From: an uncultured Alphaproteobacteria bacterium
GTDB taxonomy: Bacteria > Pseudomonadota > Alphaproteobacteria > RF32 > CAG-239
DNA: 64,000 nucleotides
Direction of reading: 5' to 3'
NCBI GenBank assembly: GCA_944391615.1
Contig: CALXUE010000005.1
Coordinates: 1-64,000, forward strand
In this document: one piece after another, positions 33,641 to 42,258 of the stretch
How positions within the stretch are numbered: position 1 is the first letter of the stretch
Layout of the letters: each line of letters opens with the position of its first letter
Translations under genes and position numbers: made by a program
Notes under the pieces: model-generated
The model's input: the letters and a program-made list of their open reading frames with translations, nothing else
Told to the model about the DNA's origin: nothing
Database searches by the model: none

Positions 33641-35119
33641 ATGATTAAAAAAAATGTTACTCCGCAGACTATGCCTGATAATCCTAACGGGTTGGGTGTG
33701 TTTGCTCTTGCCGCAATTGTTGTCAGCTCTATGATTGGCGGCGGAATCTACTCCTTGCCGCAAAATATGGCTGCCGGCGCTTCTGCCGGTGCTATTTTGC
33801 TCGCCTGGATTATTACCGGTATCGGGATTTATTTTATTGTGAATACTTTTTCTATTCTTTCTTTGGCAAGACCTGATTTGACAACCGGCATTTATTCTTA
33901 CAGCCGCGCCGGCTTTGGGGCTTATACCGGATTTACCATCGGCTGGTCTTATTGGCTATGTCAAGTATGCGGTAATGTCGGATATGCGGTTATTACCATG
34001 GATGCTCTTAATTATTTCTTCCCTCCTCACTTCCAAGGCGGAAATAATCTTCCTTCCATTATTGGCGGCTCTATCATTATTTGGGGCTTTTATTTTATGG
34101 TGCTCAAAGGTATTAAACAAGCCAGCTTCATCAACCTTATCGGAACAATTCTCAAAATCGTGCCGCTTATCTTATTTGTTATCATTATGTTGTTTGTCTT
34201 TAATGCTGACAAATTTGACTTTGACTTCTGGGGTGAAAATGCTGCAACGAAAGCTCGTCTCGGCGGCTTGGAGGCTCAAATTAAAAGCACGATGCTTGTT
34301 ACACTTTGGGCCTTTATCGGTATTGAAGGGGCTGTGGTTATGTCTAACAAGGCAAAAAGTATTAATATTATCGGCAAGGCAACCTTCTTAGGCTTTATCT
34401 CTTGCCTTGTTATTTATATTTTGTTGTCTTTGGCTCCGTTTGGCTTTATGAATCAGGCTGAACTCGCTAATGTGGCTAACCCGTCAACCGCCGGAATTTT
34501 GGAACAAGTCGTCGGTAAATGGGGCGCTTGGCTGATGAACATCGGCTTGGTGATTTCTGTTCTTTCCAGCTGGCTTGCTTGGACCATGGTTACAGCTCAA
34601 ATTCCTCAAGCCGCCGCCGTTGACGGAACATTCCCCAAAGCCTTCGCCAAAGAAAATGCTCAGGGCTCTCCTGGTGTTTCTTTATTTGTGACAAGTATTG
34701 CCATGCAGCTCTTCTTACTCTTGGTTTATTTTTCAAATAATGCTTGGAACACGATGCTTAGTATTACCAGTGTGATGGTATTGCCGGCTTATTTTACCTC
34801 CTGCGCTTATTTGTGGAAAATGTGCGTTGATGGTGAATATCCGGCTCAATCCATGACTGAAAAACGTTCTACGGCTTTGTTTTCGGCTGTGGCCGGTTCT
34901 ATCTTTGCTCTGTGGTTGATTTATGCCGCTGGTCTTAAATATCTGTTATTAGCCGACATTATTTTGGCCTTGGGTATTCCGGTCTTTATATGGGGCAGAA
35001 AGCAAAATCACCCTGATGAGCCTTCTTTTACACACAGAGAAAAATGGCTGGCTATTTTGCTCGTTATTATTGCTCTGTGGGCAATATATGCCTTTGCTCA
35101 CGGCATTATCAAAATCTAA
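33641..35119 (+). CDS. aaxC: Arginine/agmatine-type amino-acid antiporter (APC family)
   Basis: The 492-residue protein has about 12 membrane helices, an N-terminal VVSSMIGGGIYSLPQNMAAGAS motif (APC helix 1 with a GSG-like break) and an IEGAVVMSNKAK motif (unwound helix 6 region). It belongs to the basic amino-acid/polyamine antiporter group (ArcD, AdiC, AaxC). Its position after the pyruvoyl arginine decarboxylase suggests arginine-agmatine exchange. AGGGG precedes ATG 33641 at 7 nt; the ORF could start at 33626, but that leaves the ribosome site inside the gene. A hairpin separates the two genes, so the antiporter may be expressed at a lower level. Confidence 0.85.
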   Translation: MIKKNVTPQTMPDNPNGLGVFALAAIVVSSMIGGGIYSLPQNMAAGASAGAILLAWIITGIGIYFIVNTFSILSLARPDLTTGIYSYSRAGFGAYTGFTIGWSYWLCQVCGNVGYAVITMDALNYFFPPHFQGGNNLPSIIGGSIIIWGFYFMVLKGIKQASFINLIGTILKIVPLILFVIIMLFVFNADKFDFDFWGENAATKARLGGLEAQIKSTMLVTLWAFIGIEGAVVMSNKAKSINIIGKATFLGFISCLVIYILLSLAPFGFMNQAELANVANPSTAGILEQVVGKWGAWLMNIGLVISVLSSWLAWTMVTAQIPQAAAVDGTFPKAFAKENAQGSPGVSLFVTSIAMQLFLLLVYFSNNAWNTMLSITSVMVLPAYFTSCAYLWKMCVDGEYPAQSMTEKRSTALFSAVAGSIFALWLIYAAGLKYLLLADIILALGIPVFIWGRKQNHPDEPSFTHREKWLAILLVIIALWAIYAFAHGIIKI

Positions 35120-35125
35120 GTCTAA

Positions 35126-35161
35126 AAGAGCGGAAGTCAAATTCCGCTCTTTCTTTTTATT
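35126..35161. terminator. Terminator between antiporter and eptA
   Basis: AGAGCGGAA-GTCAAA-TTCCGCTCT stem followed by TTCTTTTT, between convergent genes. Confidence 0.8.
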
Positions 35162-35165
35162 TTTT

Positions 35166-36752
35166 CTACTTTTTACGACAACGGGTAAAAATATCCAGCC
35201 CTTTATCATAATCTTCTATTTTCAACCCGCCTAAACCTAATAACGAGTGAAACAGATTGTCGTGGCTGATTTCATCCTTTTGATGGCTTTGTAAACACTT
35301 CCAATCATAATTCATATTTTCTACCGTTGACTTGGGCATCCAGATAAAAAACGGAACTTCTTTTTGCTTTGCAGGCGCATTTTCGTATGGTGCTCCGTGC
35401 AAAAACTTTCCGCCCTCGCCCAGTGTTTCTCCATGATCTGATGTGTAGAGCAAAACAATATTATAATCTTTTTCCAGCGGCTTAACTTCTTTGATTAGGT
35501 CAGCTATCACATATGATGTATAATATATGGTATTATCATATGCATTCGTTAGCTCTTCCTGAGTGCAGTCTTTGAAATTTGCTGAACGGCACACTGGTGT
35601 GTATTTTTCAAATTCAGCAGGATAGCGTTTGTAATAAAGTGGGCCGTGGCTGCCTCTTTGATGAAATACAACCAACATATTTTTGCCGGAAGCTTTAACT
35701 TCTTGGGCAAAATTTTTGTGCATCTCTATATCCATACAACTGCCATATTCACAATAAATTTGTGTTTTTACACGGTTGCATACGCCCTTGCAACCGGAAT
35801 TGGCATCTTTCCATATGACATCATAACCGCTTTTTTCAAAAACATCTAAAATATTTTCACTATATGAAGTGAGCTTTTGCGTAAATTGTTTTCTCGGATA
35901 TGGCGAAAATATGCAAGGAACGGATACTGCCGTTGAGGTGCCGCAAGAATACATCTTGTCATAGACAATCATATCTTGACGATATTTATTCAGCGGTTCG
36001 TTGGTGTTACGCGTGTACCCACTCAACGAAAAACTATATGCGCGCGCTGTTTCGCCAACTATCATTATGAATAAATTTTTACGATTGGTATCTTTCCAAT
36101 AAGGTATTTGTTCTATGTCTTTAGTTAGAATTTTTACCTTATCTGGCGCTTTTATCATTATCTTGGCAACAGAAACGACCGAGCCAATATAATTGCTTGG
36201 AACAATATAATATCTTAACTCCTTGTTCTCATCCATAAAATCTGCTATCTTTTTGAAATTTGTGCCAAATATAATTCCGCCGATTATTCCCGCACTCAGA
36301 ATCATTATTATTCTGGCCTTAATCTCTAATCTCAAACTTTGATATGTTATTTTAACCTTGATGAGCCATAATAAGGCTAAAATTAATAAAATTCCATAAG
36401 GCAGCATATTCCACTGCAGGAGTTCTCCGACTTCTCCTTTGTCGGTTTGTATCGCATTGATTATCATTATCTTATCTATGGCGGCATTGTAACCACTCAT
36501 AAAATAGAGTACAATCGTATTACCTATCAAAAGAAGAAACAATAGCGGTTTCGTGATATATTTTACAAATAAAAGTGAATATACTATCACTTCCATACAA
36601 TAGAGCAAAATTGCCGCACCTACGATATTTAGCCATCCTACTTCTGCTATATGTAAATTTTTTAGAAAAACACTGTTAAACAGCAAAACTGATATAACCG
36701 CGTATGCCAGAATGAGCTGACGCGAAGATATGGTTAATATTTTTTTTAGCAT
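35166..36752 (-). CDS. eptA: Phosphoethanolamine transferase (EptA/MCR family)
   Basis: The 528-residue protein has about five N-terminal membrane helices and a periplasmic sulfatase-fold domain from about residue 215. Metal ligand Glu234 is in IVGETARA, the likely phospho-acceptor Thr274 in CGTSTAVSVPC and the C-terminal ligands in TSDHGETLGE. Cysteine pairs typical of the EptA/MCR family are present (C270/C280 and KGVC). It transfers phosphoethanolamine from phosphatidylethanolamine to lipid A, lowering negative charge and often conferring polymyxin tolerance; lipid A as acceptor is inferred. It is a single gene and has no CTTAAG-type box upstream, so regulation by the QseB-like regulator is not shown. 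Confidence 0.93.
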   Translation of the reverse strand: MLKKILTISSRQLILAYAVISVLLFNSVFLKNLHIAEVGWLNIVGAAILLYCMEVIVYSLLFVKYITKPLLFLLLIGNTIVLYFMSGYNAAIDKIMIINAIQTDKGEVGELLQWNMLPYGILLILALLWLIKVKITYQSLRLEIKARIIMILSAGIIGGIIFGTNFKKIADFMDENKELRYYIVPSNYIGSVVSVAKIMIKAPDKVKILTKDIEQIPYWKDTNRKNLFIMIVGETARAYSFSLSGYTRNTNEPLNKYRQDMIVYDKMYSCGTSTAVSVPCIFSPYPRKQFTQKLTSYSENILDVFEKSGYDVIWKDANSGCKGVCNRVKTQIYCEYGSCMDIEMHKNFAQEVKASGKNMLVVFHQRGSHGPLYYKRYPAEFEKYTPVCRSANFKDCTQEELTNAYDNTIYYTSYVIADLIKEVKPLEKDYNIVLLYTSDHGETLGEGGKFLHGAPYENAPAKQKEVPFFIWMPKSTVENMNYDWKCLQSHQKDEISHDNLFHSLLGLGGLKIEDYDKGLDIFTRCRKK

Positions 36753-36928
36753 TGTTAGTTCCTGTTCTATAATATGTATAATGTTTTATTTTTTATTATT
36801 ATTTTTTTGTTTTGCAAACACAATTTCTCTTTACTCACAAGTTTATAGACAAAACTTCTTGAAAAATTATTTTTTTGTGGTATGTATATTTTGTTTTTAT
36901 TTTATTGTGTCACTAAACTTATATTTTT

Positions 36929-37627
36929 ATGAAAAATTTTATTAATCTCAGTGAGGCTGAAGTTTTAAAAACTTTTAAGTCGCAACGAAGTTATTATGTT
37001 TTGGCTGACAAAATTGTCTTTCAAAAAGTGTTGTGCATTCAGAATTATGAACTTTTGTTTGAAAACAACCGTCAAATTTTTACTAAAGGACAATCTTATG
37101 CTTTATGGATAGCTCAGGTGCAAAACAAATCTACCGGTGCAATGTTTTATTTTGTTACCAGACCCAAAATGATTGATGATGGTGATGCTGATTTTTATAT
37201 TGTGCCCCAAGATGTGTTTGGCTACATCAACTTAACGATTGAACCCATTATTACCGTCATTGAAAAAATGCCTTATCAACTGGTGGTATCGCCAAGCGGG
37301 CAACAGCTGCTTATTCCTGTTTGGCGTTTGAATAGGGATTTGGTCGAAAACTATATTGCCGCTATGGACAAGGATGCACCCTTGAAATATAAACTTGTTC
37401 CTCGTTTTTTGGGAAAAAGTTTGAACGATATGTTTCCAGCTTGGGAAATCAAAAAAATTTTTGATGGGCGAAACGAAAGCTTTTATTTCAATGTCTTTAC
37501 CGGTGAAATAAAATCTGATTGGCAAGAACAAAAAGTTTTTATTTCTATCGGCAGCAACCAAAAAAATATGCTGCTTGGTGCATTAAGTATTGCTTATCGA
37601 AAGAAAAAAATGGTTATTAAATTTTAA
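36929..37627 (+). CDS. Protein of unknown function, 232 aa
   Basis: I do not recognise this protein. It is soluble with no signal or membrane segment. Alternating hydrophobic residues suggest a beta-rich fold (VFQKVLCIQNYELLFENN, YALWIAQVQNKSTGAMFYFVTRP). The C-terminal half contains FLGKSLNDMFPAWEIKKIF and a KVFISIGSNQKN segment. The leader has no Shine-Dalgarno sequence (ACTTATATTTTT before the ATG), as for several other unknown genes here. It has its own terminator, so it is monocistronic. It lies between divergent eptA and cassette copy 2. Confidence 0.6.
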   Translation: MKNFINLSEAEVLKTFKSQRSYYVLADKIVFQKVLCIQNYELLFENNRQIFTKGQSYALWIAQVQNKSTGAMFYFVTRPKMIDDGDADFYIVPQDVFGYINLTIEPIITVIEKMPYQLVVSPSGQQLLIPVWRLNRDLVENYIAAMDKDAPLKYKLVPRFLGKSLNDMFPAWEIKKIFDGRNESFYFNVFTGEIKSDWQEQKVFISIGSNQKNMLLGALSIAYRKKKMVIKF

Positions 37628-37636
37628 AACTCACTT

Positions 37637-37669
37637 AATGGGGAAGGAGAAATTCTTCCTCATTTTTTG
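37637..37669 (+). terminator. Terminator of the 36929 gene
   Basis: AATGGGGAAG-GAGAAATT-CTTCCTCATT stem (one mismatch) followed by TTTTTTG. Confidence 0.7.
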
Positions 37670-37685
37670 TAAAAAAAAAATCGTG

Positions 37686-37761
37686 TAAACCCTTGTCAAT
37701 CCTTGAAAATTTCTATTTACAGACTTTTTTCCTTGTGGTATAATGCGAGTCGTGGAGATAA
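37686..37761 (+). promoter_or_regulatory. Conserved promoter/leader of cassette copy 2
   Basis: This 76-bp block is identical at 72 positions to the one upstream of copy 3 (60736-60811, minus strand). It contains -35 TTTACA (37716-37721), a 17-bp spacer and -10 TATAAT (37739-37744) with an extended TGG. The conserved leader includes GCGAGTCGTGGAGATAA, beyond the expected transcript start. A CCCTTGTCAATCC motif lies upstream of -35. Confidence 0.85.
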
Positions 37762-37780
37762 GTTGAAAGGTGTTTCGAAA

Positions 37781-38620
37781 ATGAAAAATAGAACTTTTTT
37801 GTTTTCAGCATGCAATGCTTTATTATGGCTTTTTAGTTATAATAATGTATATGCTGATGTTTCAAATTTCAAGACAACAGACAAGGATTTTTTGACCAAC
37901 ACACAACACACACTTTTCTTGTCTGAAAATCACTCTGACTTATCTCCCGATAAGTTTATTAAAACAGCCCAAGTTTGTTGGATTATGGATACCGGTGATT
38001 GTGCCGGTATGGAGTTTGTTGACACTGATACCGGAGGGGCAAACGGCGGACCGGAAGATTATGTTCCTAAAGGGCCGGAAGATTGCATTAAAGAAGGTTA
38101 TACCATAACCCAATGTCCTGATGGAGAAAAAGGCGACAAAGAATGTTTGTATGCCGATGGTTATTACGCTGATTGTATTCCCGATTGTCCTGATAGTTAC
38201 AAAAAATGTGAAGAGCCTTATCATGGTGTGGGGCAAGAGTGCGGCGACGGATATTATGCTAGTTGCCAATGTGATTATTGCGAAGGTTATTCCTACAAAA
38301 AAGAAGATATTCCCGACGGTTATGTTGCGGACGGGGCGGCTTGCGTGTCTTGCAACGGCGAGATGTATAAAATTAAGCCCAATCCTTGCGAAGGGTATCA
38401 AGATTGCGGCTCGATGGGCGGCAAGGTCGGTGCGACTTCGTGCTTGTCGGGAACGAATATGATGTATAGCGAATGCAAACCCTGCCCGAGTTTAGGGGAA
38501 TATGACACCTGCCCGCCGTGTTCGGTCTGCACTTATGAAGAATGTTCCAACAAATATTATGTGACGGGTTGCGCCACAGGTTGTGCGGATTATTGCGACT
38601 ACTGCGCGTTTGAAAATTAA
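37781..38620 (+). CDS. Cys-rich secreted protein (cassette copy 2)
   Basis: The 279-residue protein has a signal peptide (MKNRTFLFSACNALLWLFSYNNVYA) and a mature part with about 27 cysteines. It includes VCWIMDTGDCAG, PEDCIKEGYTITQCP, a LYADGYYADC repeat-like region, DYCEGYSYKKEDIPDGY, CLSGTNMMYS and the C-terminal EECSNKYYVTGC and DYCDYC. The many cysteines suggest a disulfide-bonded extracytoplasmic protein; the function is unknown. An upstream TTG in frame falls inside the promoter and is rejected. It is followed 22 bp later by the repeat protein gene. Paralogues are at the left edge (fragment) and at 59843-60712. Confidence 0.85.
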   Translation: MKNRTFLFSACNALLWLFSYNNVYADVSNFKTTDKDFLTNTQHTLFLSENHSDLSPDKFIKTAQVCWIMDTGDCAGMEFVDTDTGGANGGPEDYVPKGPEDCIKEGYTITQCPDGEKGDKECLYADGYYADCIPDCPDSYKKCEEPYHGVGQECGDGYYASCQCDYCEGYSYKKEDIPDGYVADGAACVSCNGEMYKIKPNPCEGYQDCGSMGGKVGATSCLSGTNMMYSECKPCPSLGEYDTCPPCSVCTYEECSNKYYVTGCATGCADYCDYCAFEN

Positions 38621-38642
38621 TTATTATCATGGGAGAAAGAAA

Positions 38643-40019
38643 ATGAGAAAGTTTTTATTATATTCATCAGCTTTGGTGTTAGGTTTAAGTGGGGTAGCGG
38701 AGGCAGCCTGTATCCAAACCCCGACGTGTTCTTCTTTAGGCTACACCTCAAGTTCTGCTTGTACCGGTGGAGTGAAGTGTCCGTTCGGAAACGCTTGGAA
38801 CTGCACTGTTGTTGATAAAATTACTGAGCTGGAAAAAATTATTGAAAATATTCAACAAAGCACCTCATCCGGTGACTTATCAAACTGCCATATCACCGAT
38901 TTTTTATATTCAGATAAAACTTGTTCTCCCCATTTGGAAAATAATAAAATTCCTATTGCCGTGGTATTTGACCCAATCAATAAATTAGCTGTCTCTCTAA
39001 CTAGAGCATCTGGAGTTTGGGCTACTACAGAGTTTGACGCACCTAAGTTGCCTCCGTCCGGTGATACTAACATGCAAGGTAAAAATAATACAAAAATAAT
39101 GTTGGACTTCTGCAAAGCAAATGGCAAAACATGCCCCGCTTTTGAATATGTAAATAAATATAAGACCGCGGGAACCAAAGCCGGTGATTGGTATCTTCCT
39201 GCTGCCGGAGAAATGCTTGAGGTTGCTCAACATTTAGATTCATTAAATATATCATTAGATAAAGCAAGTAAATCAAAGTTTGACGATGAGTTTTATACCA
39301 CCTATTGGACTTCTTGTAATGACTATAGTGTTTATTCAGAACCTCAAGCAATTTATATACCTTTTCCTGGCGGAAGTAATGTAGTATATAGTGATTATAC
39401 TGAGAGGCGCTTCATTCAACCAATTATAAACTATGCAGACTGGGAAAAAGAACCTTCAACAGAAAATACATCAACCACTTGTAAATTAGGTGATATTTTG
39501 TATGCAGATAAAAGTTGCTCTGTAAACATTGTTAGTTCAAAAACACCAATCGGCTTGGTTTTTGATGCCACTAAAAGGTTGGCTCTTGGTATAACTTTTA
39601 GTCGCAAAGAATGGTCGACAACAGATTTCGATGTTCCCGGATTAAAGAACTATACATCCAGTCCTGAAAATGATTGGGATGGAAAAAATAATACAAAAAT
39701 TATCCTTGATTATTGTAAAGCAAATGGTAAAAGTTGTCCTGCCGTTGAATATGTAAGCAGCTATCAAACAGAAGGCACAAAGGCAGGAGATTGGTATTTA
39801 CCTTCTGCCGGAGAAATTAGTAAAATTTCCGAAAATATTGATATTTTAGATGAAACATTTGAATTTGTTTCTGGAGGGTACTCTCTGGGTGACTATGAAA
39901 TTTGGACTTCTACAGAATATAGCGAAAATAGTGCTTATTATCTGAATGATAACACTCATAGTGTTTGGCGGTTTGGTAAAGATGCTTCATTCACGATTAT
40001 TCCTATACTGAAGTATTAA
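38643..40019 (+). CDS. Secreted protein with two DUF1566/Lcl-like repeats (cassette copy 2)
   Basis: The 458-residue protein has a signal peptide ending GVAEA, the conserved CIQTPTCSSLGY and KCPFGN-WNC block, and an ELEKIIENIQ helix. It carries two repeats (about 80-285 and 286-458), each with Cys-x-x-x-DxLYxDK, IPIA/TPIGxVFD, KAGDWYLPxAGE and a YWTS or IWTS element. The two internal copies share DFCKANGKTCPA / DYCKANGKSCPA, so they are more alike than in the other copies. The start is ATG 38643 with GGGAGA upstream; the longer frame begins inside the Cys-rich gene. It ends at a terminator. Confidence 0.8.
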   Translation: MRKFLLYSSALVLGLSGVAEAACIQTPTCSSLGYTSSSACTGGVKCPFGNAWNCTVVDKITELEKIIENIQQSTSSGDLSNCHITDFLYSDKTCSPHLENNKIPIAVVFDPINKLAVSLTRASGVWATTEFDAPKLPPSGDTNMQGKNNTKIMLDFCKANGKTCPAFEYVNKYKTAGTKAGDWYLPAAGEMLEVAQHLDSLNISLDKASKSKFDDEFYTTYWTSCNDYSVYSEPQAIYIPFPGGSNVVYSDYTERRFIQPIINYADWEKEPSTENTSTTCKLGDILYADKSCSVNIVSSKTPIGLVFDATKRLALGITFSRKEWSTTDFDVPGLKNYTSSPENDWDGKNNTKIILDYCKANGKSCPAVEYVSSYQTEGTKAGDWYLPSAGEISKISENIDILDETFEFVSGGYSLGDYEIWTSTEYSENSAYYLNDNTHSVWRFGKDASFTIIPILKY

Positions 40020-40038
40020 TTTCTATCTAAAAAATGCT

Positions 40039-40070
40039 AAAGCCCGTTCGTTATGAACGGGCTTTGGTGC
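40039..40070. terminator. Terminator after cassette copy 2
   Basis: AAAGCCCGTTC-GTTAT-GAACGGGCTTT, an 11-bp stem between convergent genes. The T run is short. Confidence 0.7.
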
Positions 40071-40085
40071 ATTTCTTGCTTGCTT

Positions 40086-42248
40086 TTATTTGCAACGATT
40101 TTTTTTGATTACTTCAACATTGCGACGGAACATTTCATTTCCTTCAAAATCTTCCAAGTCTATCGGAAGACGACGGCGCCAGTTCGGGTGTTTGTCCCTA
40201 TCTACTCCCGGGAGATTTTGACGCTTGTCTACTTCCAAGATATTCTCTAACTCGGCCAAAAAGACCTTGCTCGGACTTGATGAAACAAACGCATTCACCG
40301 CTTCGGCCATGCCCTCAGGATAAGCTTCGCCATATAGGTAATTGCCTTTTCTTAACCTATCCTTTGGCCATACACCCGCTGCATCCAATGCACATAACAA
40401 ACGCCAACGGTCTTGCTCGCGATCGTGGTAATTGTTCTTCATTACCTCATCGTTGGGCAATATATCTGCTTTACGCATATCGGCAATATCATAACCAAAC
40501 CACCACATTTTTAATGGTGCCATATCATGTGTTCCTATCGACGTAAACGCCCTTTCGGGATATGCTGATGGTGGCAAGAAATCTCCGTTCCAGCCGCCTC
40601 CGCCGTTTCTTTCTGCCCACAAAACACTCAAGGCATATATATTTTTATTTTCCAGAGCTTCTAAAAATCCGTCCGGAACATTGCCCAAACTCTCTCCGGC
40701 TACAACGCATTTGTTCAAATAACTCTCTATTGCCACGATATTCAACATATCGGCAAAGTTATACATAATATATGTGCCCTGCTTGCCCTCGTTAGGTATC
40801 ACGTATAATCTCATCAAGCTCATCACATGGTCTATTCTCAATGCGCCCGTGTTTCTCATATTCGCACGCAAAATTTGGATAAACGGCTCATAAGCTTTTT
40901 GCTTTAGCACATACGGGTTAAATGCGCCTAAGCCCCATTTTTGTCCTCCTGGGAAGCAGGCATCCGGTGGTGCACCCGCGCCTGATTCTGCAATGAAGAT
41001 ATCCGGATTGCTCCATGACTCTGCACTATCTTGGCCGACACCTACTGCTAAATCTCTGTAAAAGCCTATCTTTAAGCCTTTTTTCTTGACTTCGTCTGCG
41101 GCTTCTTTGAACTGTCTGTCTGCCTCAAACTGCAAAAACTTGAAGAACCCTACTCTATCCTTATGCTCTTCAGCGTATTCTTTTACTGCGGGATTGGATG
41201 GAGAGCGATATTTTTCTTCCCATGCGCGCCAGCCACCCCAAACGCTGTGACAACGTTCTTCATACATCGCCAAAAAGACGGCCAACTTTTCAAGCTCTGC
41301 TCCTTCTCTCTCACAATAAGCCTTATACTCTTCCTGACGTTTTTTATCTTTGCCTTCTTTAAAACGAGCATAAAACTTTTCCATAAACTGCATTTTGAGC
41401 GGATAAATATCTTCATACCGGATTATATCCGAGTTGCGATATTCATTCAACTTATCTTCAATGCCTCGTAAATCTTCTTTTTTAAACTCCGGCACGTTCT
41501 CTATATCAATGTATATCGGGTTCAAAAACAGTCTGCTGACAGACAAATACGGGCTGGCATTTTCCGGATAATTATGCTCCAAAATATTCAGCGGATTTAA
41601 CCCTATCACATCGGCTCCGCACTTGGCGCAGACATCCACAAAATTTTTCAAATCCGTAAAGTCGCCAACACCCCAGTTGCGTTTGCTCTTCATTGCGTAT
41701 AGCTGGGTTGCGTATCCCCACAGTTTTGATGATTCCAAATCATTGTTCTTATAGCACTCTCTCGGAGCAACTGCCAATACTGACTTGTATTCCTCGCCGC
41801 CGGCCGACACCGTTATGTCATAATACCCAACCGCTAAATCCGTATGAATTTTGAATTTTTGGCAGGTGAACTTGCCTGAATATAAATCTCTTTCTTCTCC
41901 GCCCTGATATTCAAAATTCAAATCCATTTCTTTGCCATCCTGACGGCTTTTGGCTCTGATATATTTTATCGTATCCCTATCTTCATAACGGGTCACAATA
42001 TCTATGACTTTATCATTTTCATCCACTACATAAACCGGTGACAACGTGGTTTCGTATCTTTGGTTATCAAACCTTTTTATTGAGCGTTCGATATCTTCTG
42101 CCGTGTCAGCTTTATACCCTAATTTGGATACAAAAAACTTCATGATATCTTCACTTATCTCATATTTTTTTCTATCTTGTCCGGCATCATAAAACTCGCT
42201 TAAAATGCCTAACTTGTCGGTTAATACCTTTAGTCTTTCGTTTATCAC
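40086..42248 (-). CDS. malQ: 4-alpha-glucanotransferase (MalQ)
   Basis: The 720-residue protein has an N-terminal region of about 180 residues with beta-rich segments, then the GH77 catalytic domain: LWGYATQLYAMKSKRNWGVGDFTDLKNFV, ASPYLSVSRLFLNPIYID, GALRIDHVMSLMRLYVIP, and VVAGESLGNVPDGF and TSIGTHDMAPL. It transfers maltosyl or glucan segments in glycogen and maltodextrin metabolism. GTG 42248 is preferred: AGGGAG lies 6 nt upstream, overlapping the glgX stop. The TTG at 42275 lies inside glgX. It is the last gene of the glgB-glgX-malQ unit. Confidence 0.9.
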   Translation of the reverse strand: MINERLKVLTDKLGILSEFYDAGQDRKKYEISEDIMKFFVSKLGYKADTAEDIERSIKRFDNQRYETTLSPVYVVDENDKVIDIVTRYEDRDTIKYIRAKSRQDGKEMDLNFEYQGGEERDLYSGKFTCQKFKIHTDLAVGYYDITVSAGGEEYKSVLAVAPRECYKNNDLESSKLWGYATQLYAMKSKRNWGVGDFTDLKNFVDVCAKCGADVIGLNPLNILEHNYPENASPYLSVSRLFLNPIYIDIENVPEFKKEDLRGIEDKLNEYRNSDIIRYEDIYPLKMQFMEKFYARFKEGKDKKRQEEYKAYCEREGAELEKLAVFLAMYEERCHSVWGGWRAWEEKYRSPSNPAVKEYAEEHKDRVGFFKFLQFEADRQFKEAADEVKKKGLKIGFYRDLAVGVGQDSAESWSNPDIFIAESGAGAPPDACFPGGQKWGLGAFNPYVLKQKAYEPFIQILRANMRNTGALRIDHVMSLMRLYVIPNEGKQGTYIMYNFADMLNIVAIESYLNKCVVAGESLGNVPDGFLEALENKNIYALSVLWAERNGGGGWNGDFLPPSAYPERAFTSIGTHDMAPLKMWWFGYDIADMRKADILPNDEVMKNNYHDREQDRWRLLCALDAAGVWPKDRLRKGNYLYGEAYPEGMAEAVNAFVSSSPSKVFLAELENILEVDKRQNLPGVDRDKHPNWRRRLPIDLEDFEGNEMFRRNVEVIKKNRCK

Positions 42249-42258
42249 CTGTTTCTCC

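Noticed and set aside
36753-36928. PmrA-type box before eptA
   Set aside because: No CTTAA-type direct repeat is present in the gap, so control by the QseB-like regulator is not supported.
37703-37780. Upstream extension of the copy 2 Cys-rich gene from a TTG
   Set aside because: It covers the -35 and -10 boxes and the conserved leader. The ATG at 37781 gives a proper signal peptide.
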